64,000 nucleotides of DNA from DAOUAM01 sp034433305 (GCA_034433305.1 DAOUAM010000065.1:1-64000); one strand, 5' to 3'. Positions 17,551 to 26,227 are shown, numbered from the stretch's first letter. A program made the numbers and translations. Notes: a model not told the origin generated them from the letters alone.

Positions 17551-18303
17551 GTGGGGAGACTGGACTTGAAAAGACACCTGTTTTACGCAGCCGCCATCTG
17601 GGCTGTCCTGTCGCTGCTGGGCTACGCCCTGGTGCTGAGCTTCCACCCCTTTCCGCTGGCGGCATCGGAGCAGGCCGAGACCATAGACAACGCCTTCACG
17701 CTGCTGACGCTGCTGGCGGTGCCCGTTTTCACGCTGGTCGTGGCGGTGCTGGTGTACAGCGTCCTGCGCTTCTGCAGCAAGGACAGGCCAACCGCGGACG
17801 GCCTGCCGCTCCGCACCTACAGGCCCCTGGTGGCCGCCTGGCTGCTGGTGACCGTGGCGCTGACGGTAGCGGTCATCGTCCACCCGGGCATAACCGGCAT
17901 GCACGAGCTGAGGGCGCACACCGGCGAGGAGCCTCACCTGGTGGTGCAGGTGGAAGGCGGGCGCTGGTTCTGGACGGTGGCCTACCCGGAGTACGGCGTC
18001 ACCTCCCGACGCGAGCTGGTGCTGCCGGTGGACACGCACGTGCAGTTCCAGGTCACCGCCAGGGACGTGCTGCACTCCTTCTGGGTGCCGGCCTTCCGCA
18101 TGAAGATTGACGCTGTGCCGGGCATGACCACCAGGGTCACGGCGACGCCCAACAAGTTGGGCAGCTTCGAGGATGACCCCGGCTTCCGCCTCCAGTGCGC
18201 CGAGCTATGCGGCACCGGCCACGCCCTCATGCGCATCCCCGTCCGCGTGGTCACCCAGGAGGAGTTCGAGAGCTGGATTGCGCAGCAGAGGCCAACGAGG
18301 TAG
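17551..18303 (+). CDS. ctaC: cytochrome c oxidase subunit II
   Basis: The protein has two N-terminal membrane helices (about 10-35 and 50-75) and a CuA cupredoxin domain outside the membrane. The CuA ligands are visible as LHSFWVPAF and CAELCGTGHALM (C-x3-C-x3-H-x2-M). GGRWFWTVAYPEYG is the usual aromatic region. No heme c motif is fused, unlike caa3 enzymes. GTG at 17551 is the longest start, but TTG at 17566 has GGGGAG 9 bp upstream and gives 245 residues. It is the first gene of a II-I-IV-III operon. A GTGAT-N4-ATCAC palindrome lies upstream. Confidence 0.93.
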   Translation: MGRLDLKRHLFYAAAIWAVLSLLGYALVLSFHPFPLAASEQAETIDNAFTLLTLLAVPVFTLVVAVLVYSVLRFCSKDRPTADGLPLRTYRPLVAAWLLVTVALTVAVIVHPGITGMHELRAHTGEEPHLVVQVEGGRWFWTVAYPEYGVTSRRELVLPVDTHVQFQVTARDVLHSFWVPAFRMKIDAVPGMTTRVTATPNKLGSFEDDPGFRLQCAELCGTGHALMRIPVRVVTQEEFESWIAQQRPTR

Positions 18304-18315
18304 GAGTTATTCCCT

Positions 18316-20166
18316 ATGAGTGCACTTTCGGCCCTTTCAGGCTTCCGGTACGTGGCCAGGGGTCTGGCCACAGCCAGTGTCGGGCTGCTGATTGGCGTTG
18401 GTCTCGGCTTTCTGGTCTCTGAGCTGACGGGCAGGCCGCCGGCCGAGATCGTCATAACCACTGGCTACGTTTTTGCCCTCATAGGCTGGCTCCTGGGCGT
18501 CGGCGCCTGGGATGCCTGGGCCAGGGAGTGGTTTGGACGGCCCGCCAGGCCGGCGGCGGAGAAGGGCTGGCGCCGCTACTTCAGCTTCTGCACCGACCAC
18601 AAGGTCATAGGCGTTCAGTACCTGGTCACCATGGTGGTCCTGTTCCTCCTGGGCGGGCTGATGGCCGTGCTCATACGCATCGAGCTGAGCGACCCTGGCC
18701 AGACCATCATGGGGCCGTCGGGCTTCAACACCACCATGGGGCTGCACGGCATCATGATGATTGCCGTGGCCGTCGCCGCGCTGATAGGCGGGTTTGCCAA
18801 CTTCGCGGTCCCGCTGCTCATCGGCGCTGAGGACGTGGCCTTTCCGCGGCTCAACGCCCTGAGCTACTGGGTGGTGCCGCCGGTCGCGGTGCTGCTGCTG
18901 CTGACGCCCCTGTTCGGCGGCTTCGACACCGGCTGGACGGCTTATCCGCCCCAGAGCGTGGTCAACGCCGATGGCCAGTTGCTGTTCCTGCTGGGTTTCA
19001 TCACCTTCGGCATATCCTCCATCCTGGGCGGCCTAAACTTCCTGGCCACCGTCATAACGCTGCGGGCGCCGGGAATGACCTGGTCGCGGCTGCCCATCTT
19101 CGTCTGGTCTGTCTTCGCGGCGGCCATGATCAGCCTGACGGCCACGCAGGTGGTGGCCCTGGGCCTGCTGATGGTGCTGCTGGACAGGGTGGCCGGCACC
19201 TCCTTCTTCGACGCGGCCCAGGGTGGCAAGCCCCTGCTGTACCAGCATGTCTTCTGGTTCTACTCCCACCCCGCTGTGTACATCATGATCCTGCCCGCCT
19301 TCGGGCTGGAGCTGGAAATCCTCAGCCACTTCTCCCGCAAGCCGGTATTCGCTTACAAGGTGGTCGTGGCCGCGCTGCTGAGCATCGTCGGCCTGAGCTT
19401 TGTGGTGTGGGCGCACCACCTGTTCACCAGCGGTATGTCGGACTTCCTGCACATCCCGTTTATGGTCACCACCGAGCTTATCTCCATCCCCACGGGCGTG
19501 GTCTTCCTGTCCGCCCTGGGCACTCTCTGGATGGGCAGGCTGTGGCTGCGGACGCCCATGCTCTTTGCCCTGAGCGTGGTATTCAACTTCCTCATAGGGG
19601 GCATCACCGGCATATTCCTGGCCGACGTGGCGACGGACATCAACCTTCAGGACACATATTTTGTAGTGGCCCACTTCCACTACACCATGGTGGGCGGAGA
19701 GATATTTGTGATGATGGCGGGACTGTACTACTGGTTCCCCAAGATAACTGGCCGCATGTACAACGAGGCGCTGGGCAAGCTGCACTTCTGGTGGATGTTC
19801 CTGGCCTACAACTTCACCTTCCTGAGCATGTTCTGGGTGGGGGTTCAGGGCATGAACCGGCGCGTGGCCGACTACCCGGCGGCGCTGGCCGGCGAAAACC
19901 TGGTGGTGAGCATCGGCGCCTTCCTGCTGGCGGCCAGCTTCGTGGTCTTCGTGTACAACATGGTCTGGTCCTGGCTGAAGGGGCCGGCGGCGGAGCCTAA
20001 CCCCTGGCGCGCCCGCACCCTGGAGTGGCAGACCTCGTCACCGCCGCCGGTGGAGAACTTCCCGGTGCCACCCCAGGTGGTGGGCGACCCCTACGGCTAC
20101 GGCGTGCCCGGCTCCGTCCACGCCAGGCTTGGGCCGGCGGCCAGCAGCGCAGGAGATGACGACTAA
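18316..20166 (+). CDS. ctaD: cytochrome c oxidase subunit I
   Basis: The 616-residue protein follows subunit II by 12 bp. Two extra N-terminal helices (about residues 12-60) precede the usual twelve, which begin at FCTDHKVIGVQYLVTMVVLF. The heme a ligand is in TMGLHGIMMI, the CuB/His-Tyr region reads FYSHPAVYIMILPAFG, and HFHYTMVGGEIFV holds the heme a3 and second heme a ligands. YSHP in place of GHPE suggests an A2-type proton channel. The enzyme is the terminal oxidase that pumps protons across the cytoplasmic membrane. The C-terminal tail ends in an acidic GDDD. Confidence 0.96.
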   Translation: MSALSALSGFRYVARGLATASVGLLIGVGLGFLVSELTGRPPAEIVITTGYVFALIGWLLGVGAWDAWAREWFGRPARPAAEKGWRRYFSFCTDHKVIGVQYLVTMVVLFLLGGLMAVLIRIELSDPGQTIMGPSGFNTTMGLHGIMMIAVAVAALIGGFANFAVPLLIGAEDVAFPRLNALSYWVVPPVAVLLLLTPLFGGFDTGWTAYPPQSVVNADGQLLFLLGFITFGISSILGGLNFLATVITLRAPGMTWSRLPIFVWSVFAAAMISLTATQVVALGLLMVLLDRVAGTSFFDAAQGGKPLLYQHVFWFYSHPAVYIMILPAFGLELEILSHFSRKPVFAYKVVVAALLSIVGLSFVVWAHHLFTSGMSDFLHIPFMVTTELISIPTGVVFLSALGTLWMGRLWLRTPMLFALSVVFNFLIGGITGIFLADVATDINLQDTYFVVAHFHYTMVGGEIFVMMAGLYYWFPKITGRMYNEALGKLHFWWMFLAYNFTFLSMFWVGVQGMNRRVADYPAALAGENLVVSIGAFLLAASFVVFVYNMVWSWLKGPAAEPNPWRARTLEWQTSSPPPVENFPVPPQVVGDPYGYGVPGSVHARLGPAASSAGDDD

Positions 20167-20408
20167 TGGGCCATCATACGCAGGGACAGCACAACGGCGC
20201 GGTGAACGGGCAGCAGGAGAGGCAGCGCATGGGCCGGGGTTTCAGGACCATTGTGGGCCTGGCGGTGCTGACAGCACTGGAGTTCTGGGCCGCGGTGGCG
20301 CTATCAACCGGCCTGCTGGCGGTGCTGGCGGTCATCGCCATCGCCAAGACCTGGCTCATCCTGGACTACTTCATGCACCTCCGTCACCTCTGGCGCTCTG
20401 AGGAGTAG
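20166..20408 (+). CDS. cytochrome c oxidase subunit IV-like small membrane protein
   Basis: The 80-residue protein starts at an ATG that overlaps the subunit I stop by one base (TAATG). A polar N-terminus is followed by two membrane helices (about 28-47 and 49-68) and the ending ILDYFMHLRHLWRSEE, where D-Y-F-M-H-L is the typical prokaryotic subunit IV motif. It is likely an assembly or stability subunit of the oxidase. Confidence 0.85.
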   Translation: MGHHTQGQHNGAVNGQQERQRMGRGFRTIVGLAVLTALEFWAAVALSTGLLAVLAVIAIAKTWLILDYFMHLRHLWRSEE

Positions 20409-20414
20409 AAGGTT

Positions 20415-20996
20415 ATGGCTATAACGGCACAGGCGCAAGCCCCAGCCCACCTGCTGGCCCACAGCAGGCAGGCTATCAACCGCATTGGCATCTGGCTGTT
20501 CTTCCTGTCCGAGAGTTTCCTCTTCGGCGGGTTGATTGCCAGCCGGTACTACCTCCAGGGCGTCCAGCGTCCCGAAGAGGTAAACCAGGTGCTGGGCCTG
20601 GCCATTACCGCTGTCCTGCTCGCTAGCAGCCTGACTGCCTACAGAGCGGAGACGGCGGCCTCCTGCGGCGACCACGCGCGGTTTAAAAGCAACCTGCTGG
20701 CCACCATCCTGCTGGGCCTGCTCTTCCTGGTGGGAGTCGCCGTGGAATGGTACGAGGCCTACCACTTCTTCCCGCCTTCCACGGGCTTCGGTACCGTCTT
20801 CTTCACCACCACTGGCATTCACGCCACCCACGTCCTCAGCGGCGTGCTGATGCTGGCCATAGTGTTCCAGGTGGGGAGAAAGCCGGGGCGGTTTACGGCG
20901 GCCAACTACTGGGGCGTCGAGGGCGTGGTCAAGTACTGGCACTTCGTGGACGTGGCCTGGGTGTTCATATACCCCACGCTGTACCTGGTGGGATAG
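20415..20996 (+). CDS. ctaE: cytochrome c oxidase subunit III
   Basis: The 193-residue protein has five membrane helices, the short form of the family. NRIGIWLFFLSESFLFGGLI opens the first helix, EWYEAYHF and FFTTTGIHATHVLSGVLMLA carry the conserved acidic and histidine residues, and KYWHFVDVAWVFIYPTLYLV ends the protein. It is the last gene of the operon; a large hairpin follows at 21008-21116. Confidence 0.94.
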   Translation: MAITAQAQAPAHLLAHSRQAINRIGIWLFFLSESFLFGGLIASRYYLQGVQRPEEVNQVLGLAITAVLLASSLTAYRAETAASCGDHARFKSNLLATILLGLLFLVGVAVEWYEAYHFFPPSTGFGTVFFTTTGIHATHVLSGVLMLAIVFQVGRKPGRFTAANYWGVEGVVKYWHFVDVAWVFIYPTLYLVG

Positions 20997-21007
20997 GCCC
21001 GGTGCCT

Positions 21008-21116
21008 GGCGCCCTGAGCGTCCATGAGTGATGTGTACCTGGCGGGGGCGCGGGGCATGCCTGAGGCCTGTCCTCGCCTTTATGCCAGCGCGGACTGGCA
21101 TGCCCCAGAGGGCGCC
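21008..21116. terminator. nested hairpin between convergent oxidase and hemerythrin genes
   Basis: An outer pair GGCGCCCT (21008-21015) / AGGGCGCC (21109-21116) encloses GGGGCATGCC (21052-21061) / GGCATGCCCC (21097-21106). Its position between convergent genes fits a bidirectional terminator, though there is no long T run. Confidence 0.5.
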
Positions 21117-21133
21117 ACGTGGACGACGTGACG

Positions 21134-21640
21134 CTAGCCGTGATGGCCACGGGCGTGGGCGGCCGCCTGCTCCATGGCCGCGAACATCTGCCGCGCTTCC
21201 TGCGGGCCCAGCTTCGAGTCCAGCAGGGGGAGGTAAATCTCCTCCTCCTTGGCGAAGTGTACCTTCACCAGGGCGTAGAGGCCGTACAGCACGCGGCGCA
21301 GCGCCCTGGCCTGCTCGCCGGTGAGGGCCGCGCCCCAGGGCTGGGCGCGCAGCGAGGCTAGCTCCTCCACCAGCCTGCCTACCTCCACGTGGTCGCGGCT
21401 CATGGTTGACGTGGCCCCGGCTGCTCCCATCACCTTCCCCACCACGGGGTACAGGGCGCGGTCCTCCGCTTGGGCGTGAGGGATGAGATGGTGCGCCAGG
21501 AAGTCATATGCCTCGTCAACTCCGCGCCGGACCTCCTGGATGGGCGCCTCCCCGACGGAGTCCGCCACCGCCCGAAGCGCCTCAATGTGTGGGAAAAGCT
21601 CTCTGTGCTCGTCGCGCAGGGGCTGTGTTGGCCGTGCCAT
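21134..21640 (-). CDS. hemerythrin HHE-domain protein, second copy
   Basis: The 168-residue protein starts MARPTQPLRDEHRELFPHIE; the ATG at 21640 follows GGGAGGATGAGCCA. Iron ligands of the hemerythrin fold appear in LRDEHRELFPHIEALR, FLAHHLIPHAQAEDRALYPV, MSRDHVEVG and VKVHFAKEEEIYLPLL. It ends in a histidine-rich AAAHARGHHG. It is convergent with the cytochrome oxidase operon and divergent from the glycosyltransferase, with which it shares a regulatory region. An oxygen- or NO-related role is likely. Confidence 0.88.
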   Translation of the reverse strand: MARPTQPLRDEHRELFPHIEALRAVADSVGEAPIQEVRRGVDEAYDFLAHHLIPHAQAEDRALYPVVGKVMGAAGATSTMSRDHVEVGRLVEELASLRAQPWGAALTGEQARALRRVLYGLYALVKVHFAKEEEIYLPLLDSKLGPQEARQMFAAMEQAAAHARGHHG

Positions 21641-21728
21641 TGGCTCATCCTCCCGTCTTGTCTCAACGCCCTCCGCCTGGTGCGTGTGTGCGCGCCCTGT
21701 GGCCAGAGGGCTTGCCATCCTCCACTCA

Positions 21729-21761
21729 AGCATAGCCCAGCCCGCGTGAAAGAGTCATGAG
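21729..21761 (-). promoter_or_regulatory. 11-bp direct-repeat promoter (P4) of the second hemerythrin
   Basis: On the minus strand CTCATGA (21761) and TTCACGC (21750) are 11 bp apart, and TATGCT (21734-21729) begins 16 bp after the start of the last box. This is the proximal half of the P1-P3 geometry. Confidence 0.55.
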
Positions 21762-21858
21762 GGCGCGCATCTGTGCCAGGACATCTACCCTTCCCCTTGA
21801 TGGGCCTGACGGTCCACAAGCGCACAGTCTTCCTCTTCTGGACTCGCGCGAGGGTTCC

Positions 21859-21923
21859 CTCACGCGGTCTTCACGCCCTGCCGGGCAAACCTCACATTTT
21901 CCTCACAGCGGCTGTGGAACAAT
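21859..21923 (+). promoter_or_regulatory. four-box 11-bp direct-repeat promoter (P2) of the glycosyltransferase
   Basis: Boxes CTCACGC (21859), TTCACGC (21870), CTCACAT (21891) and CTCACAG (21902) keep the 11-21-11 spacing of P1. The -10-like AACAAT begins at 21918, again 16 bp after the start of the last box. Confidence 0.8.
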
Positions 21924-21951
21924 CGAAGCAGAAAGAGGTGGAGTGGTGGCT

Positions 21952-23331
21952 ATGAGCGACCCCATCTTCGTTATTCTCAGCTTCGAAGGCCCTGACCGGT
22001 ATTGCCGGGCCGGCGCGCTGAGCAACCGCGTCACGGACCTGGCTGGGGCGCTGGCGTCCCTGGGCTTTGAAACGCACCTGTTCTTTGTCGGCGACCCGGC
22101 CCTGCCGGGCCATGAGCGAGTGGGCGACAGGCTGTGGCTCCACAGATGGGGCCAGTGGCTCAGCCGCTTCCATCCCGGAGGCGTCTACAGTGGAGAGGAG
22201 GACAAGCGGCTGGACATGGAGCGCTCCCTGCCGCCGTGGCTGGAGCGCGAACTGCTGACGCCTCGGGTATCGGCTGGGCAGCAGGTCGTCGTCATGGGCG
22301 AGGAGTGGCAGACGGCGGGTGCCATCGTGGCCCTGGGCCAGATAGTGGACAGGGAGGGTTGGCGACGGCAGGTCCATCTTCTGTGGAACGCCAATGCCGA
22401 CGTTTCATTGCAGCGGATAGACTGGGAGGCATTGAAGGGCGCGGCCACTATCACCACTGTAAGCTGGCGCATGCGGCAGGTGCTGCGAGGCTACGGGGTG
22501 GATGCCTACGTCATCCCAAATGGCATCTCCCGTGAGTGGCTCCAGCCCGTGGAGTCGGCGACGCTGGCCTCGATGGGCCACTTGCTGAGCGGCAGGCTCA
22601 CGCTGGTGAAGCTGGCGTGCTGGGACCCCGAGGGGCGCTGGCAAACGGCAATGGAGGCGGCGGCCCGGCTGAAGGAGCAGGAGTTGCGCCCCCTGCTGCT
22701 GGCCTGTGGTGGACTGGGCGTCCATCGCTGCGACATCCTGACCGTGGCCCAGGCCAGGGGCTTGCAAGTGGCCTCCATCTACTGGAGCGGGGAAGACCCC
22801 CACGCCCTGATTGAAGCCCTGCGCCCGGCTGTCGCCGCCGACGTCATCAACCTCCAGGGCTGCCTGTCGCGGCCGCAGAGGCAGGTGCTATTCAGGGCCG
22901 CGGACGTTGTGCTGGCCGACACCGGCGTCAGCCCCATCGGCCTGGTGGGCCTGGAGGCCATGGCCTCGGGCGGCGTCGCCTTCGTGGGCGAGGAAGGTGG
23001 GGAGTACATCACCGCCGGTCACGACGCCGTGGCCGTCCAGACCAGCGATGCCCGGGAGATCGTGCACCACGCCGTGCGCCTCTACACGTCGCGAGAGACG
23101 GTCAGGCGGCTGCGACGCGCCGCCAGGAGAGTCGCGGCGCTGTACACCTGGCCGGAGGTAGTCCGCCGGCTGCTGCTGCCCATGCTGGAGCAGCTTGGCG
23201 TGCGCTTCCCCCTGCTGCCCGGGCTGGCCGGTGAGGCGGCGCCCCCCGGCGGACCGGCCGGCGACCCGGTGCCGAGGAGGGGCCGGCTGGTGCAAAGGCC
23301 CGCGCCCTGCAGCTTTATGTCACGTGTCTGA
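21952..23331 (+). CDS. GT4-like glycosyltransferase
   Basis: The 459-residue protein starts MSDPIFVILSFEGPDRYCRA; the ATG at 21952 follows AGAGGTGGAG. The N-terminal half has the sugar-transferase layout with AGALSNRVTDLAGALASLGF and ETHLFFVGD, as in starch/glycogen-synthase-like and GT4 enzymes. The C-terminal half has ADVVLADTGVSPIGLVGLEA followed by MASGGVAFVG, the usual donor-binding E-x7-E-like region with its first acidic residue replaced. VTTVSWRMRQVL and YVIPNGI are typical of the family. It stands alone behind the P2 operator. The sugar donor and acceptor are unknown. The last 50 residues are proline- and arginine-rich and probably disordered. Confidence 0.82.
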   Translation: MSDPIFVILSFEGPDRYCRAGALSNRVTDLAGALASLGFETHLFFVGDPALPGHERVGDRLWLHRWGQWLSRFHPGGVYSGEEDKRLDMERSLPPWLERELLTPRVSAGQQVVVMGEEWQTAGAIVALGQIVDREGWRRQVHLLWNANADVSLQRIDWEALKGAATITTVSWRMRQVLRGYGVDAYVIPNGISREWLQPVESATLASMGHLLSGRLTLVKLACWDPEGRWQTAMEAAARLKEQELRPLLLACGGLGVHRCDILTVAQARGLQVASIYWSGEDPHALIEALRPAVAADVINLQGCLSRPQRQVLFRAADVVLADTGVSPIGLVGLEAMASGGVAFVGEEGGEYITAGHDAVAVQTSDAREIVHHAVRLYTSRETVRRLRRAARRVAALYTWPEVVRRLLLPMLEQLGVRFPLLPGLAGEAAPPGGPAGDPVPRRGRLVQRPAPCSFMSRV

Positions 23332-23433
23332 CAGAGGCCGTCAACGGCTCATGCTCTCAGCGCGTCACTGGCCAATACCGTTGTCCTTGGGCTGTCCCCA
23401 TTTCAGGGAGCAGAAGCCCTGGGCCTGCCAGCA

Positions 23434-23520
23434 TTAGATTCTGCAGAGTGGCCCTCCCCTCAGGCCCTCGCGCCGGCTTACGACGGCAGCGCGGCCCTGC
23501 CCCGTGTTCAGGACCCCCAT
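23434..23520 (-). CDS. 28-residue putative small protein
   Basis: The ATG at 23520 is preceded by GGGAGGAGGGATC, one of the strongest ribosome binding sites in the window. The product MGVLNTGQGRAAVVSRREGL + RGGPLCRI has no membrane helix or known motif. It lies 41 bases after an intrinsic terminator that ends the candidate RNA at 23561-23765, an arrangement like a leader RNA controlling a downstream ORF. It may be a real small protein or a leftover; conservation would decide. Confidence 0.35.
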   Translation of the reverse strand: MGVLNTGQGRAAVVSRREGLRGGPLCRI

Positions 23521-23560
23521 GATCCCTCCTCCCTGGAATTTTTGTCGGTAACAGGGTACC

Positions 23561-23592
23561 AAAAAAGTGGCCTCTGGAGTCATCCAGAGGCC
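23561..23592 (-). terminator. intrinsic terminator of the candidate RNA
   Basis: GGCCTCTGG (23592-23584 on the minus strand) pairs with CCAGAGGCC (23577-23569) around a 6-base loop, followed by AC and six T. Confidence 0.8.
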
Positions 23593-23765
23593 GTGATTTC
23601 GTGAGGCTTTAAAGCCGAGCCAGCCTGTCTCCAGGTTTTCGCCACCGTCTCGCCGGGGTGCCTGCCCCGGCTCGGCTTTGCCGCCAGTGCTCGGGCTTTC
23701 GAGCAACCTCGCGGGGGTTCGGGCAGGTGTCCCGGCGAGGTCCGTACCTATCTTTTCCAATATCA
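23561..23765 (-). ncRNA. candidate structured RNA with own promoter and terminator
   Basis: On the minus strand a perfect extended -10 box TGCTATAAT (23773-23765) starts a noncoding stretch of about 200 bases. It folds by long-range pairing of CCCGGCGAG/CTCGCCGGG (23731-23739 with 23649-23657) and GGGCAGG/CCTGCCC (23721-23727 with 23661-23667). An inner hairpin is TGCTCG/CGAGCA (23688-23705). A competing 11-bp pairing joins AAAGCCGAGCC and GGCTCGGCTTT (23611-23621 with 23669-23679). It ends in a terminator at 23561-23592 with six T. I cannot assign it to a known family. Confidence 0.55.
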
Positions 23766-23812
23766 TTATAGCACGTTCCGTCAAGAAAGGGAGGGGGTAC
23801 CCGCTGGCCGCC

Positions 23813-26113
23813 TCAGGACATGGGGCTGGCGAGAGGCCCACGGGCCTGGCCGCCGGCGCCGGGAAGGGAGGCCGGCAGGCTGAAGTAAAAGGTGGAGCCT
23901 TTGCCGGGCTGGCTCTGGACCCATATCCTGCCTCCGTGGGCCTCCACGATGGCCTTGCATATGGCAAGCCCCAGCCCAGAGCCGGGCCGGCCCCTGCCTT
24001 GCCGCGTGGTCACGCGGTAGAACTTGGTGAAGAGCTTGCCTATCTCGTTCTCTGGTATGCCTATGCCCTGGTCCTGCACTTCCGTGACGATGACGGCTGC
24101 ACTACGGGAGTCCAGGTACGACCTGACCCATATCTCAGAGCCTTCCGGCGAGTACTTGATGGCGTTGCTCAGCAGGTTGGTGACTACTCGCACCATCTGG
24201 TCGAAGTCGGCGTAGACCTGGGGTAGCTCCAGGGGCACCTGGATGTTAACCCTGTGCCTGCCTCCGGCCCTGGAGCGCTCCATGTGGCGCACGCTCTCGG
24301 ACACGATGTCCGCCAGGTGGCACTCCTCCGGGTCCAGGGGCATGGCGCCTGCCTCGATGCGGGACATGTCCAGCAGGTTGCCCACCAGTTCTGTCATGCG
24401 GTCCGTCTCCTCGTCTATGGACCTGAGGCACTGGAGCAGGGTGTCCGAGTCCCTTGGCCCCTGCTCCATGAGGGCGCTGCTGGCAATGCTTTTGATGGCA
24501 GCCAGGGGGCTTTTGAGGTCGTGGCTCACCATGCCCAGGAAGTCGCGGCGCAGCGCCTCCAGCTCCTCTTCGGCGCGCTTGCGCTCCGTGATGTCGCGGA
24601 CAATCGCCTCCATAGCCACCAGGGCGCCGGCCTCGTCCAGGATGGGGACGATGCGCTGCTCCGTCCAGACCGTCCTGCCGTCTTTGTGCTCCCAACGCAG
24701 CACCACGGACTGCCCGGACGGGCTGGGCGCGCTGACCAGCGCCTCCAGCAGCGGCCTGTCCTCCGGGTGTACCATGCGGGTGATCAGGCCCGGGTCGGCG
24801 TAGAACTCCTCCGGCGTGTAGCCCGTCACGGCGATGGCCGAAGGGCTGATGTACTCGAAGCCAGGGGCCGTCGAGAGGCGGTAGCGGTATATGACATCCT
24901 GGGCGTTCTCTGCCAGCAGGCGGAAGCGCGCCTCGGACTCGCTCAGGGCGCGTTGGGCGGCCTCGGCGGCGGCGCGGGCCTCCTGCTCGCGGCGGAAAAG
25001 CTGGGCGTTCTGGATGGCGATGGCCAGCTCGTCGGCCATCCTGGCCAGGAGCCGGTTGTGTCGCTCGCCCAGGCGCAGGGGGTCCCGGCAGGCGACGCAC
25101 AGCGCCCCCAGGGGCCGGCCCTGGAAGGTGATGGGAAAGGCACGGAAGGCCCGAAAGCCTGCCTTCACCAGCCGGCCTCGGAGGAAGCGTGGGTCGCTGG
25201 CTATGTCCAGGCAGATGACAGGCTCCAGCGACTGAGCGGCCAGGCCGGGCAGGCCCTCGCCCAGCTTGAAGGCCTGCCTCTCGAAGAACTGGCCGTCGGG
25301 GCCGCTGCGCTGCGCCTTCAGCTCCAGCACGCCCGTCTGGGAGTCGAGGACCCATATCTCGGCGGCGTCGGCCCCCGTGCCCTGGAGCACCACGGGCAGC
25401 GTCCGCTGCAGCACCTCGTCCATGTCCAGCGTGGAGACCGCCAGCCTGGTCACAGCGTGGACCAGCTCCACCTCACGGGCGAACTGCCCCATCTGCGCCG
25501 CGTGCTGCTGGACCTCCTGGTACAGTTGGGCATTGTGGACCGCCGCGCCGGCCTGGGCCGCGAACAGCACCAGCAGGTCCTCGTCCTCCGCCGTGAACTC
25601 CTGGCCCTCGGCCTTCTCTGTCAGGTAGAGGTTGCCCAGGTGCTCGTCCCGGTAGCGGATGGGCGCGCCCAGGAAGGTCTTCATGGGGGGGTGGCCTGGA
25701 GGGAAGCCCACCGAGCGCGGGTGTCTGGACAGGTCCGCCAGCCTCAGCGGCCGCTGGGTGTGCTCAAGCAGCCCCAGGATGCCCAGGCCCTGGGGTGGCG
25801 GCCCGATGCGCTCCCTCTCCTCCGCCGTGACGCTGTGGGTCACGAACTCGCTTATGCGGCCCGACTTGTCGAAGATGCCCAGCGCCCCGTACCGCGCCGA
25901 GGTCAACTGGCAGGCCGACTCCACAATGTCCCGCAGGATGGTCCTGGGGTCAAGGTTGGAGCTGATATGCCGGGAAAGCTGGCTCAGCAGCGAAAGGCGC
26001 CGCCTGAGGCGCTCGTTCTCCTCGACGAGGTCGCGGACCCTGTTTTCTGCTGTCCTGTCCTTGCCTTCGTCTGTAGCCATCTGTAACGCGGGAGAGTAGT
26101 AGTCTCCTGACAT
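23813..26113 (-). CDS. sensor histidine kinase, GAF-GAF-PAS-HisKA-HATPase
   Basis: The 766-residue soluble kinase has a coiled N-terminus (VRDLVEENERLRRRLSLLSQ), two GAF domains (about 45-200 and 225-385), a PAS domain (about 400-525), a HisKA helix with the phosphoacceptor in DFLGMVSHDLKSPLAAIKSI, and a HATPase with N, G1 and G2 boxes (NLLSNAIKYSPEGS, VQDQGIGIP, GSGLGLAICKAIVEAHGG). The ATG at 26113 is the first start; ATG at 26080 is possible. No response regulator is adjacent, so it is an orphan, and it diverges from the stress-protein operon that carries the P3 operator. GAF-rich kinases often sense redox state or gases; the signal is unknown. Confidence 0.9.
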   Translation of the reverse strand: MSGDYYSPALQMATDEGKDRTAENRVRDLVEENERLRRRLSLLSQLSRHISSNLDPRTILRDIVESACQLTSARYGALGIFDKSGRISEFVTHSVTAEERERIGPPPQGLGILGLLEHTQRPLRLADLSRHPRSVGFPPGHPPMKTFLGAPIRYRDEHLGNLYLTEKAEGQEFTAEDEDLLVLFAAQAGAAVHNAQLYQEVQQHAAQMGQFAREVELVHAVTRLAVSTLDMDEVLQRTLPVVLQGTGADAAEIWVLDSQTGVLELKAQRSGPDGQFFERQAFKLGEGLPGLAAQSLEPVICLDIASDPRFLRGRLVKAGFRAFRAFPITFQGRPLGALCVACRDPLRLGERHNRLLARMADELAIAIQNAQLFRREQEARAAAEAAQRALSESEARFRLLAENAQDVIYRYRLSTAPGFEYISPSAIAVTGYTPEEFYADPGLITRMVHPEDRPLLEALVSAPSPSGQSVVLRWEHKDGRTVWTEQRIVPILDEAGALVAMEAIVRDITERKRAEEELEALRRDFLGMVSHDLKSPLAAIKSIASSALMEQGPRDSDTLLQCLRSIDEETDRMTELVGNLLDMSRIEAGAMPLDPEECHLADIVSESVRHMERSRAGGRHRVNIQVPLELPQVYADFDQMVRVVTNLLSNAIKYSPEGSEIWVRSYLDSRSAAVIVTEVQDQGIGIPENEIGKLFTKFYRVTTRQGRGRPGSGLGLAICKAIVEAHGGRIWVQSQPGKGSTFYFSLPASLPGAGGQARGPLASPMS

Positions 26114-26162
26114 GGTACATCAGCGGCGCCGCCAAAAGAAAGCGCCTGTTTCCCAGGCCGTC

Positions 26163-26227
26163 CTCACACAATTCTCACACGTTGCCTCCCGTGCCTCACG
26201 CGCTCTTCACAGGGAGGGACTCATAAT
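26163..26227 (+). promoter_or_regulatory. four-box 11-bp direct-repeat promoter (P3) of the stress-protein operon
   Basis: Boxes CTCACAC (26163), CTCACAC (26174), CTCACGC (26195) and TTCACAG (26206) have 11-21-11 spacing. The -10 box CATAAT begins at 26222, 16 bp after the start of the last box, as in P1 and P2. Confidence 0.8.

Larger units (their letters stand above)
23332..23812. other. intergenic region with candidate RNA gene and tiny ORF
   Basis: Apart from the structured RNA candidate (23561-23765, minus strand) and a 28-codon ORF with a good ribosome binding site (23434-23520), about 100 bases next to the glycosyltransferase stop show nothing recognisable. Confidence 0.5.

Noticed and set aside
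23561..23765. Assignment of the structured RNA to the c-di-GMP-I, cobalamin, SAH or 6S families
   Set aside because: GCAAAGCC and a GAGA tetraloop hairpin recall some of these, but the required consensus segments are missing.
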